Part shown: positions 7,006-13,789 of the stretch, piece after piece
Position numbering within the stretch: the stretch's first letter is position 1
Layout of the letters: each line of letters starts with the position of its first letter
NCBI GenBank assembly: GCA_958438125.1
Contig: CAUBQN010000016.1
Coordinates: 1 to 21,178, forward strand
Direction: 5' to 3'
Source of the DNA: an uncultured Collinsella sp.
GTDB lineage: Bacteria; Actinomycetota; Coriobacteriia; Coriobacteriales; Coriobacteriaceae
Length of the DNA: 21,178 bases
Notes under the pieces: generated by a model
Seen by the model: only the letters and a program-made list of their open reading frames with translations
Told to the model about the DNA's origin: nothing
Databases searched by the model: none
Translations under genes and position numbers: made by a program

Positions 7006-8289
7006 ATGTCACTTGCAGCTCAGCAATCGCTTGAATCCCATTACGTTATGCATACCTTTGGCCGCTCTCCGGTCGAGTTTGTCGAGGGTCACGGCATGAA
7101 GCTCACCGGCGACGATGGCCGTGAGTACCTCGACTTTCTTGCCGGCATCGGCGTGTGCAGCCTAGGTCATGGCGACCCGGCTGTGCTCTCGGCGCTCGAG
7201 GCGCAGACCAAAAAGCTCATGCATGTCTCCAATTACTTCTACATCGAGCAACGTGGACAGGTCGCGGCGCTGCTGTCCAAGCTTGGTAACGACGACGTAG
7301 ATGGTGCGCGCGTGCTTGCCAATGCCATTGTCGCCGGCGATGAGACCACGGCAGCTGCTCTTGGTGCCCCGGCTGCGGACGAGCAGGTGTGGGAGACCTT
7401 CTTTGCCAACTCCGGCGCCGAGGCCAACGAGGGCTCGATGAAGCTCGCGCGCCTGTACGCCAAGCGTGCCGGTAATGGCGGCAACACCATCGTGTGCATG
7501 CGCGGCGGGTTCCACGGCCGTACGCTCGAGACCATTGCCGCCACCATGCAGGATTGGCTGCAGGACAGCTTCCGCCCGCTGCCGGGTGGCTTTGTGGCCT
7601 GCACGCCCAACGATGTCGATGAACTGCGTGCGATCTTTAAGCAGCTGGGCAGTGAAATTTGCGCCGTGATGCTCGAGCCGATCCAAGGTGAGAGTGGCGT
7701 GCACCCTATGACCGAGGAGTTTATGGCGGCAGCGCGCGACCTGGCACACGAAGTGGGCGCCGTGCTTATCGCCGACGAGGTCCAGTGCGGCATCTTCCGC
7801 TCCGGCAAGCCGTTTGCGTTCCAAACCTATGGCGTGGAGCCCGACATCATGAGCCTTGCCAAGGGCATTGCCGACGGCGTGCCCATGGGTGCCGTTGTGG
7901 CAAAGAAGGAGATTGCCGACGTGTTTAAGCCGGGCGACCACGGCTCGACCTTTGGCGGTAGCTGCTTGGCCGTCGCGGCGTGCGCCGCGACGCTCTCCGC
8001 GCTTGTGCGCGGCGATTATGCCGACCATGCTGCCAAGGTGGGTGCCTATATGGAGGCAAAGCTCGCCAAGCTGCCGCACGTGACCGAGGTGCGTGGCCGT
8101 GGCCTGATGCTCGGCTGCGATTTGGATGATGCCGCGGGCGACGCGCATGATATTGTTGCCCGCGCGCTGGCTGCCGGTGCCGTGATTAACGCTACGGGTG
8201 CCCATACGCTGCGTTTCTTGCCGCCGCTCGTCTGCGAGGAAGCCGACGTGGACAGTCTGATCGAGATACTGTCGGGTGTTTTGGGCTAA
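7006..8289 (+). CDS. argD: Acetylornithine aminotransferase (PLP-dependent class III)
   Basis: ArgD transfers an amino group from glutamate to N-acetylglutamate semialdehyde, giving N-acetylornithine. It may also act in lysine synthesis. The 427-residue product has the class III signs: NSGAEAN (135-141), a GGFHGRT block, DEVQCGIFRSGK and the pyridoxal phosphate lysine, Lys286, in LAKGIADGVPMGA. ATG 7006 follows GAAAGG (6994-6999). The protein is longer than the usual 390-400 residues because of an insertion at about residues 94-127, rich in Ala, Asp and Glu, placed just before NSGAEAN, where ordinary ArgD has only a short turn. The rest aligns with the family without breaks. It is the last arg gene here; argF, argG and argH are not in the window. 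Confidence 0.93.
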   Translation: MSLAAQQSLESHYVMHTFGRSPVEFVEGHGMKLTGDDGREYLDFLAGIGVCSLGHGDPAVLSALEAQTKKLMHVSNYFYIEQRGQVAALLSKLGNDDVDGARVLANAIVAGDETTAAALGAPAADEQVWETFFANSGAEANEGSMKLARLYAKRAGNGGNTIVCMRGGFHGRTLETIAATMQDWLQDSFRPLPGGFVACTPNDVDELRAIFKQLGSEICAVMLEPIQGESGVHPMTEEFMAAARDLAHEVGAVLIADEVQCGIFRSGKPFAFQTYGVEPDIMSLAKGIADGVPMGAVVAKKEIADVFKPGDHGSTFGGSCLAVAACAATLSALVRGDYADHAAKVGAYMEAKLAKLPHVTEVRGRGLMLGCDLDDAAGDAHDIVARALAAGAVINATGAHTLRFLPPLVCEEADVDSLIEILSGVLG

Positions 8290-8314
8290 CGCGGCGCAAT
8301 AACTCAATTTGGAC

Positions 8315-8374
8315 CGGGTTCCGGACTGCGGACGTGCCCTATGCGGCATGATTCAGCGGTCTGGAACCCGTTTT
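8315..8374 (+). terminator. Putative terminator of the arg operon
   Basis: CGGGTTCCGGAC (8315-8326) pairs with GTCTGGAACCCG (8359-8370) through 12 bp, with one G-T pair, and is followed at once by TTTT (8371-8374). The 32-base loop can fold further (GTGCC/GGCAT). A second small hairpin, GCCTTAG-atttg-CTAAGGC, follows at 8375-8393. The position 26 bases after argD makes this the likely end of the operon. Confidence 0.6.
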
Positions 8375-8405
8375 GCCTTAGATTTGCTAAGGCAGGGAGA
8401 CCTGC

Positions 8406-8438
8406 TGGTCAAAAAACATCAAATATGAGTACTGTTAC
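8406..8438 (+). repeat. Left terminal inverted repeat of the MITE-like element
   Basis: It starts with TGGTCAAAAAA, contains ATGAGTACTG at 8425-8434 and ends in TTAC. It is matched by the right repeat with mismatches at positions 12, 13, 14, 19 and 30. Confidence 0.75.
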
Positions 8439-8589
8439 CGATTTGGTAGCAGCAATTTTGGACTAATAAGGCCAGATAGCAAGTCGAAATGGCGATGAAT
8501 ACACGATTTTGATCTGACTGTTAGTCCTTATAATGGACATATGTTGCGTAACCTAAGCAAACACTATCTGTTTATATGTTGCAAGCAAA

Positions 8590-8622
8590 GTAGCAGTACT
8601 CATTTTTGCCATTTTTTGACCA
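8590..8622 (-). repeat. Right terminal inverted repeat of the MITE-like element
   Basis: Read on the - strand it begins TGGTCAAAAAA, contains ATGAGTACTG (on + as CAGTACTCAT, 8594-8603) and ends in CTAC. It is the partner of 8406-8438. Confidence 0.75.
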
Positions 8623-8673
8623 CGGACCTTGAAATAAGGGGTCCTTAGGGTTCGAATCCCATGCGCCGGGCAC

Positions 8674-8704
8674 AAAAAAGAAAGGCCTCCAACACCGGAG
8701 GCCT
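8674..8704 (-). terminator. Terminator in repeat copy A (- strand)
   Basis: On the - strand AGGCCTCC pairs with GGAGGCCT (8683-8690 with 8697-8704) and is followed by TTTCTTTTTT. It is the duplicated counterpart of the tRNA-Val terminator. The loop differs (aacacc on +), but the stem is fully kept. Confidence 0.7.
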
Positions 8705-8714
8705 AACAATTCAA

Positions 8715-8732
8715 TGGTGGGCGATGAGGGAT
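8715..8732 (-). pseudogene. tRNA-Val 3'-end remnant
   Basis: These 18 bases equal the last part of the intact tRNA-Val: two T-loop bases, the 3' side of the T-stem, the acceptor strand, discriminator A and CCA. Everything 5' of the T-loop is missing, so no tRNA can form. It belongs to repeat copy A. Confidence 0.75.
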
Positions 8733-8832
8733 GTCCGCGTGCGGCTGGCGCCGCCCGCATCCGCTTCGTCGCTCCGCTCCTCGCGTGCTGCGCTGGAAAA
8801 CGCTTCGCGTTTCCTCAGCTCCGCACCCTTGC
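8733..8832. other. GC-rich structured 100-base segment between the two repeat copies
   Basis: This is exactly the stretch separating copies A and B. It holds GCGG-ctggcg-CCGC (8741-8754), a run of CGCTTCG/CGCTCCG units, and an imperfect hairpin around GGAAAACGC-ttc-GCGTTTCC (8795-8814) with outer GCTG/CAGC pairing. There is no gene. It could be a REP-like palindrome cluster or the scar of an excised element. Confidence 0.5.
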
Positions 8833-8918
8833 GGGTTCGAATCCCATGCGCTGGGCACAAAAAAAGAAAGGCCTCCATCACTGGAGGCCTAACAATTCAA
8901 TGGTGGGCGATGAGGGAT
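8833..8918. repeat. Direct repeat copy B, contiguous with intact tRNA-Val
   Basis: This 86-base copy includes the terminator and the final 18 bases of the functional tRNA-Val gene. It also starts in GGGTTCGAATCCC, so each copy runs from one T-arm-like sequence to another. Confidence 0.8.
8859..8890 (-). terminator. tRNA-Val terminator (- strand)
   Basis: On the - strand AGGCCTCCA-gtga-TGGAGGCCT (8890-8869) is followed by TTTCTTTTTTT. It is a textbook intrinsic terminator 10 bases past the CCA end. Confidence 0.85.
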
Positions 8919-8976
8919 TCGAACCCCCAGCCTTGTGCGTGTAAAGCACCTGCGCTAACCGTTGCGCCAATCGCCC
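8901..8976 (-). tRNA. tRNA-Val, anticodon UAC
   Basis: The - strand folds as a complete 76-base cloverleaf: acceptor GGGCGAT/ATCGCCC, D-stem GCGC/GCGC, anticodon arm GGTGC-TTTACAC-GCACA with anticodon TAC (reads GTA and probably other GTN codons), T-arm GGGGG-TTCGAAT-CCCTC, discriminator A and encoded CCA. The first anticodon-stem pair (G27-A43) is a mismatch. It is the only gene on this strand. Its 3' end is duplicated downstream at 8715-8732. Confidence 0.93.
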
Positions 8977-8986
8977 GTGCGGAGAG

Positions 8987-8992
8987 AGTATA
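8987..8992 (-). promoter_or_regulatory. -10 element of tRNA-Val
   Basis: TATACT on the - strand lies 10 bases before the tRNA 5' end. No good -35 box is visible at the usual distance. Confidence 0.5.
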
Positions 8993-9106
8993 GCAAAACA
9001 ATCGCCTCATTCACCTCATATCCATTAAAGGTAACTGGCGCGTGTCACAGCGGAGCTGATTCAGTTGAGATTGCCTGAACATTCCGCCCCTCTTTACGCC
9101 CTCGGG

Positions 9107-9112
9107 TATACT
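9107..9112 (+). promoter_or_regulatory. -10 element of asnB
   Basis: TATACT lies 51 bases before the asnB start. The -35 region (about 9084-9089) does not resemble TTGACA. The rest of 8993-9163 shows no T-box or other clear leader structure. Confidence 0.4.
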
Positions 9113-9163
9113 CAAAAGCTACTGATTCGATTTGATGCCCAGCAACAGCAGAGGGGATAGTAT

Positions 9164-11044
9164 ATGTGCGGTTTTGTCGGTTTTGTCGGTGGGACGGATA
9201 ACCAATCCGAGGTGCTCACCAAGATGATGGACCGCATAGTCCATCGCGGTCCCGACATGGGCGGTCAGTTTATCGACGGCCGCGTTGCCCTGGGCTTCCG
9301 CCGCCTGTCGATCCTCGACCTGACCGAGGCTGGCGCCCAACCCATGGCCAACGAGGACGGTAGCGTCGTCATTGTCTTCAACGGCGAGATCTACAACTTC
9401 CAAGAACTCCGTTCCGAGCTCGAGGCCAAGGGCTACAAGTTTCACTGCGGCGCCGACACCGAGAGCCTCCTGCACGGCTACGAGGAGTGGGGCGAGGCCG
9501 TCCTCGATCGCCTGCGCGGTATGTACGCCTTCGTCATCTGGGACAAAAAGAAGAACAAGCTTTTTGGCGCCCGCGACATCTTTGGCATCAAGCCGCTTTA
9601 CTACTATCCCATGGCCGATGCGGGCGACGGCGCTCCGGGCGTGCTCTTTGGTTCCGAGATCAAGAGCTTCCTGGACTACCCGCACTTCCACAAGGCGGTC
9701 AACAAAAAGGCTCTGCGTCCGTACATGACGCTGCAGTATTCGGCAACCGAGGAGACCTTCTTCGAGGGTGTCTACAAGCTGCCGCCGGCGCACTACTTTA
9801 CCGTCGATATCCCGACCGGCAAGATGAACATCGAGCGCTACTGGGATTGCGATTACTCTGCCGTCGAGAAGCCGTTCGAAGAGTATGTCGATGAGCTGGA
9901 CGAGGTCGTGCACGAGAGCGTCGAGGCCCATCGCATCGCCGACGTCAAGGTCGCGTCGTTCCTCTCCGGTGGCGTCGACTCCAGCTACATCGCCGCTTGC
10001 CTCATGCCCGACAAGACCTTCTCGGTGGGCTTTGACTACAAGAACTTCAACGAGACCAACTACGCCAAGGAGCTTTCCGATAAGCTCGGCGTCGAGAACG
10101 TTCGCAAGATGATTACCGCCGACGAGTTCTTCGGTGCGCTCGAGGACATCCAGTATCACATGGACGAGCCGCAGTCCAACCTGTCTTCCGTGCCGCTGTG
10201 GTTCTTGGCCGAGATGGCCCGCAAGGACGTTACCGTCGTGCTTTCGGGTGAAGGTGCCGACGAACTCTTTGGCGGCTACGCCTACTACGAGGACACGGTC
10301 CCGGTGCGCAAGTACAAAAAGATGGTGCCGCTGCCCATCCGTCGCGCGCTCGGTAACCTGGCGCTGCATATGCCGTACTTCAAGGGACATAACTTCCTGG
10401 TCAAGGGTGCCGAGATCCCCGAGAAGTCGTTCCTGGGACAGGCTCTGGTATGGCCGGAGCGCGAGGTCGACGGCGTGCTCAAGCCCGAGTACAACACCGG
10501 CGACGGCGCCTTTGAGCTCGCTGCACCCATCTACGCACGCGTGAAGGGTCAGCCCGAACTGGTCAAGAAGCAGTACCTGGACATGAACATGTGGCTCCCG
10601 GGCGACATTCTGCTCAAGGCCGACAAGATGTGCATGGCGCACTCGCTGGAGCTGCGCGTGCCCTTCCTGGACCGCAAAGTCATGGAGTTCGCCGAGCACA
10701 TTCCCGATCGCTACCGCATCAACGAGAACGGCAACAAGCAGGTACTCCGCCACGCTGCCAACAAGTCGCTGCCCGATGAGTGGGCCACCCGTCCCAAGGT
10801 GGGCTTCCCGGTGCCGATTGTCTACTGGCTGCGCGAGCAAAAGTGGTACGACTATGTCAAGGAGTACTTCACCGCGCCGTGGGCAAGTGAGTTCTTCAAT
10901 ACCGACGAGCTCATGCACCTGCTCGATCTGCACTTTGCGGGCAAGGGCGATTTCCAGCGCAAGATCTATACGCCGCTCGTGTTCCTAGTGTGGTACAAGC
11001 GCTTCTTTATCGACGAGGGCCAGCCTTCTGTTCAGGCTGCCTAG
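9164..11044 (+). CDS. asnB: Asparagine synthase (glutamine-hydrolysing)
   Basis: AsnB makes asparagine from aspartate, ATP and glutamine-derived ammonia. The start is fixed by chemistry: ATG 9164 gives Met-Cys-Gly-Phe, and Cys2 becomes the N-terminal nucleophile of the glutaminase domain. A purine-rich GAGGGG (9151-9156) precedes it. The glutaminase domain (about residues 1-210) has HRGPD, RLSILDL and VFNGEIYNF. The synthetase domain carries the PP-loop SGGVDSS (268-274) and GEGADELFGGY. The 626-residue length fits the family. The gene stands alone, with its own -10 box and a strong terminator. Related amidotransferases that modify cell-wall lipids share this architecture, so a non-asparagine substrate is possible but less likely. 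Confidence 0.92.
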   Translation: MCGFVGFVGGTDNQSEVLTKMMDRIVHRGPDMGGQFIDGRVALGFRRLSILDLTEAGAQPMANEDGSVVIVFNGEIYNFQELRSELEAKGYKFHCGADTESLLHGYEEWGEAVLDRLRGMYAFVIWDKKKNKLFGARDIFGIKPLYYYPMADAGDGAPGVLFGSEIKSFLDYPHFHKAVNKKALRPYMTLQYSATEETFFEGVYKLPPAHYFTVDIPTGKMNIERYWDCDYSAVEKPFEEYVDELDEVVHESVEAHRIADVKVASFLSGGVDSSYIAACLMPDKTFSVGFDYKNFNETNYAKELSDKLGVENVRKMITADEFFGALEDIQYHMDEPQSNLSSVPLWFLAEMARKDVTVVLSGEGADELFGGYAYYEDTVPVRKYKKMVPLPIRRALGNLALHMPYFKGHNFLVKGAEIPEKSFLGQALVWPEREVDGVLKPEYNTGDGAFELAAPIYARVKGQPELVKKQYLDMNMWLPGDILLKADKMCMAHSLELRVPFLDRKVMEFAEHIPDRYRINENGNKQVLRHAANKSLPDEWATRPKVGFPVPIVYWLREQKWYDYVKEYFTAPWASEFFNTDELMHLLDLHFAGKGDFQRKIYTPLVFLVWYKRFFIDEGQPSVQAA

Positions 11045-11070
11045 TCTCGGCCTACGAATGCCTGCGCGTA

Positions 11071-11095
11071 ACGGCTCCTCCGGGAGCCGTTTTTG
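11071..11095 (+). terminator. asnB intrinsic terminator
   Basis: ACGGCTCC (11071-11078) pairs with GGAGCCGT (11083-11090), loop TCCG, followed by TTTT. It begins 26 bases after the asnB stop. Confidence 0.9.
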
Positions 11096-11156
11096 CGCGA
11101 GCACGTTTCAGTTACTATGAAAACCGTCCCTGCCAAATGGCTGAGAAAGGTGAAAG

Positions 11157-12719
11157 ATGCACCATTCGGATTCCGCGACCGTGACCACGGTCGATACGCT
11201 TGCCAAGCTGCTCGATGTGTGCGGCGAGCTGCGCGCATCAGAGCAGGTTGACGAGCGTGCCGTGACCGGTTGCTCGTTTGATTCGCGCGCGGTCTCGGCA
11301 GGTGACGTGTTCTTCTGTAAAGGTGCTGCCTTTAAGCCCGCGTTTTTGAGCATGGCGCTCGATGCGGGCGCCGTCGCATTTGTGTGCGAGGAGTCGCTGG
11401 TCGAGTCTCTGGAGCCGCTGGCGAAGGAGAGCAGTGCTGCGATGCTGGTTGTTGATAGTGTTCGCACGGCCATGGCCCTGTTGCCGCCGGAGGTCTACGA
11501 CCGTCCCGACCACGACGTCAAGATCGTGGGCATCACCGGCACCAAGGGAAAGACCACGGCCGCTTTTATGCTCCAGTCGATTATCAAAGCGGCGGGCGAG
11601 TCCTGCGGCATGATCGGCTCGGTGAGTACCGACGATGGCATCGAGTGCTATGAGAGCACCAATACTACGCCCGAGGCCCCCGAGGTCTGGCGCCATATCG
11701 CCAACTGCCGCACGTCCGGTCGCCAGTCCATGGTCATGGAGGTCTCGAGCCAGGCGCTCAAGTACCAACGCGTCGAGAATCTGCCGTTTGACGTGGCGTG
11801 CTTCCTCAACATCGGGCGTGACCACATCTCGCCGATTGAACACCCCACGTTTGAGGATTATTTTGAGAGCAAGCTCAGGATCTTTGACCAGGCAAAGACC
11901 GCCGTGGTGAATCTGGGCACCGATGAGGTTGACCGTGTGCTAGAGGCAGCGTCGACGGCCGAGCGCTTGGTGACCGTTGGCGTCGAGCATCCCGAGGCAA
12001 GCCTGTGGGCGAGCGATGTCCGCATGCTCGGCTTTAACATCGAGTTCAACTTGCACGGCATGAGCGCCGACGAGCCCGAGGCGGGGGAGAAGGTCCTGCT
12101 GGGTATCGCGGGCGACTTTAACGTGGAGAACGCGCTGGTCGCTATCGCCGCTGCGCGCGAGATCGGCATCGGTATCGAGGCTATCAAGAAGGGCCTCTCA
12201 AAACTGCGTGTGCCGGGCCGTATGGAGGTCGTGGAGTCGAAGGACGGCCGCGTGATTTGTGTCGTCGACTACGCGCACAACCAGCTTTCGTTCCGCTCGC
12301 TTTTCTCGTCGGTCAAGCGCGCGTTTCCCGCTAGTCCGGTCATTGCGCTGTTTGGCGCCGCCGGCGGCAAGGCTCAGGAGCGCCGCGAGCAATTGCCGCG
12401 CGAGGCCGCACCGTATTCCGACTTGATGATCTTTGCCAACGAGGATCCAGCTCACGAGGACCCGATGAAGGTCTGTCGCGAGCTTGCCGAGCATGTTCCC
12501 GACGATACGCCGAACAAGATCATCCTCGACCGCGAAGCCGCTGTGCATGCGGCGTTCAAGGCGGCGCGCGAGGAGTACGTCAACCCCGATGCTCCCACCA
12601 TTGTCTTGCTGCTGGCAAAGGGTGACGAGGAGCTCATGCACGTGGGCGACGAGTTCGTGCCCATCGAGAGCGACCTTTCGCTGGCCAATCGCCTGATCGA
12701 TGTTACCCAGTTTGACTAA
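11157..12719 (+). CDS. murE: UDP-N-acetylmuramyl-tripeptide synthetase (MurE-type Mur ligase)
   Basis: MurE adds the third, diamino, residue to UDP-MurNAc-L-Ala-D-Glu in the cytoplasm. The 520-residue product has all three Mur domains: an N-terminal UDP-binding domain (GCSFDSRAVSAGDVFF), the central ATPase with GTKGKTT (Lys132) and the carbamylated-lysine candidate Lys239 in YFESKLRIF, and a C-terminal domain beginning near GRMEVV. The substrate-selecting motif that reads DNPR in meso-DAP enzymes is here NEDPAHEDP (428-436), with Ala in place of Arg. This resembles the DNPA-type pattern of lysine-adding enzymes, so Lys or Orn is a more likely substrate than DAP. ATG 11157 has AAAGGTG at 11146-11152. 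It lies outside any dcw cluster, so it could be a second MurE paralogue. Confidence 0.85.
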   Translation: MHHSDSATVTTVDTLAKLLDVCGELRASEQVDERAVTGCSFDSRAVSAGDVFFCKGAAFKPAFLSMALDAGAVAFVCEESLVESLEPLAKESSAAMLVVDSVRTAMALLPPEVYDRPDHDVKIVGITGTKGKTTAAFMLQSIIKAAGESCGMIGSVSTDDGIECYESTNTTPEAPEVWRHIANCRTSGRQSMVMEVSSQALKYQRVENLPFDVACFLNIGRDHISPIEHPTFEDYFESKLRIFDQAKTAVVNLGTDEVDRVLEAASTAERLVTVGVEHPEASLWASDVRMLGFNIEFNLHGMSADEPEAGEKVLLGIAGDFNVENALVAIAAAREIGIGIEAIKKGLSKLRVPGRMEVVESKDGRVICVVDYAHNQLSFRSLFSSVKRAFPASPVIALFGAAGGKAQERREQLPREAAPYSDLMIFANEDPAHEDPMKVCRELAEHVPDDTPNKIILDREAAVHAAFKAAREEYVNPDAPTIVLLLAKGDEELMHVGDEFVPIESDLSLANRLIDVTQFD

Positions 12720-12826
12720 TGAACCATGATGACGGCGGCGCCCTGAGTGCGCTGTCGCCATAAGCGTGTTCCCTCAATCAAAACATGCCGTCCAAGTCCA
12801 AACCCTTCTACGTAAACGGAGTAATC

Positions 12827-13738
12827 ATGTTCCACAATACCCTGCCGACCGTCGCTGAGCTTTCGGGCGAGATGCGCGAGCGCTTGGCCAAGGTCAAGTA
12901 CGTCTTTACCGACCTGGATGCCACGATGCTCGCACCCGGCTCGTGCGTGCTGCGCGACAACGACGGCAACCCCTCGACCAAACTCGTTGAGGCCGTCGTG
13001 GCGCTCGCTCGCGCTGGCATTCAGGTGGTTCCCACCTCGGGGCGCAACCGTACCATGATCCACGAGGACGCGCGCGTGCTCGGTCTCAACTCCTACATCG
13101 GCGAGATGGGCGGCCTGGTCATGTACGACCTCAAAGCCAACGATTGGGAGTATCTGACCGGCGACATGCCCTACGACCCCTCTTGCGGCCTCACGCCGCA
13201 CCAGGTGATCGAGCAGACCGGCGTGTGCGAGAAGATCCTCGCCCGCTGGCCGCACAAGATCGAGTATCACAACGACATGTCGACCGGCTACAAGTACCGT
13301 GAGGTCACCGTCGGCATGCGCGGCGATGTGCCCGACGATGAGGTTCAGGCCATCCTGGACGAGGCCGGCTGCGGCCTGGTGTGGGCCTGCAACGGTCACC
13401 TGACGCATCTGTCCAAGCCGACGACGCTCGAGCTCGATCGCGTCGAGGACGGTCGCGCATTCAACATCAACCCCGCGGGCCTCAACAAAGGCGTCGCCAT
13501 TGCGCGCTTCTGCGAGCACCTAGGGATCGAGCGCGAGGAGACGCTCGCGCTCGGCGATTCCGAGTCCGACTTCTACATGGCCGATCACGTGGGCACGTTC
13601 TGCCTGGTCGAGAATGGCCTGACGAGCGCCGGCGCGCCCGAGTTCCTGGCTGCTTGCGAGAACGCTTTCGTTACGCGTGGCAAAATTGTCGACGGTTGGG
13701 CGGCGACGGCAGAGCTGCTGGTCGCGGCGCGTTCGTAG
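12827..13738 (+). CDS. HAD-superfamily hydrolase, Cof-like
   Basis: This is a probable phosphatase acting on a small cytoplasmic phosphate ester; the substrate is unknown. The four HAD motifs are all present: DLDAT (Asp29 nucleophile, Asp31), TSGR (70-73), Lys221 in LNKG, and GDSESD (243-248) for magnesium binding. A large insert between motifs II and III forms the C2-type cap of Cof/sucrose-phosphatase-like members. I choose ATG 12827 (303 residues) because GGAG (12818-12821) precedes it with 5-base spacing; the ATG at 12785 has no Shine-Dalgarno and would add 14 unconserved residues. It lies between a Mur ligase and murI, but nothing in it points to wall synthesis. Confidence 0.8.
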   Translation: MFHNTLPTVAELSGEMRERLAKVKYVFTDLDATMLAPGSCVLRDNDGNPSTKLVEAVVALARAGIQVVPTSGRNRTMIHEDARVLGLNSYIGEMGGLVMYDLKANDWEYLTGDMPYDPSCGLTPHQVIEQTGVCEKILARWPHKIEYHNDMSTGYKYREVTVGMRGDVPDDEVQAILDEAGCGLVWACNGHLTHLSKPTTLELDRVEDGRAFNINPAGLNKGVAIARFCEHLGIEREETLALGDSESDFYMADHVGTFCLVENGLTSAGAPEFLAACENAFVTRGKIVDGWAATAELLVAARS

Positions 13739-13789
13739 CGCGCCGCCGCCGCACTTGGACATGTCTTTTCGAGAGAGACTGGTGAGGTA

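Larger units (their letters stand above)
8406..8622. mobile_element. MITE-like element: 217 bases with 33-base terminal inverted repeats, no coding capacity
   Basis: The two ends, 8406-8438 and 8590-8622, are inverted copies matching at 28 of 33 positions. The outer 11 bases (TGGTCAAAAAA) and an inner 10-base block (ATGAGTACTG) are perfect. The interior is AT-rich, unlike the GC-rich neighbours, and has no convincing open frame. GACCT occurs on both sides (8399-8403 and 8625-8629), offset 2 bases from the repeats, and could be a 5-base target duplication if the element runs 8404-8624. Size, inverted ends, AT-richness and intergenic position fit a non-autonomous miniature transposon. A pair of oppositely placed regulatory sites is the main alternative. 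A good -10-like TATAAT (8529-8534) sits inside, but no convincing -35 is at the right distance and no gene follows it. Confidence 0.6.
8648..8732. repeat. Direct repeat copy A: tRNA-Val 3' end plus terminator
   Basis: These 85 bases recur at 8833-8918 with one C/T change, a one-base A-run difference and changes inside the terminator loop. The copy begins in a T-arm-like GGGTTCGAATCCC and ends in GATGAGGGAT, the T-stem and acceptor end of tRNA-Val read on the opposite strand. It differs from copy B in stopping inside the T-loop, where the tRNA is cut off. Confidence 0.8.

Noticed and set aside
8509..8534. Promoter inside the MITE-like element (TTGATC and TATAAT)
   Set aside because: The -10 is perfect but the spacing is only 14 bases, and no gene follows before the right repeat. 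Kept only as a remark.
8648..8673. A + strand tRNA ending in GGGTTCGAATCCCATGCGC
   Set aside because: Only a T-arm-like sequence is present. The following bases do not give a normal acceptor end with CCA, and no D or anticodon arm lies upstream in either copy.
8648..8918. CRISPR-like array from the repeated segments
   Set aside because: There are only two copies, 85-86 bases long, containing tRNA and terminator sequence; no regular spacers and no cas genes.
8572..8993. Small open frames across the repeat region on both strands
   Set aside because: They run through terminators, tRNA and inverted repeats, have no ribosome-binding sites and no similarity to known proteins.
9119..10933. Long open frame of 604 codons on the - strand, opposite asnB
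   Set aside because: It is the mirror of a certain gene in GC-rich DNA with strong codon bias. Its composition (His, Val and Leu rich) matches no family and it has no Shine-Dalgarno.
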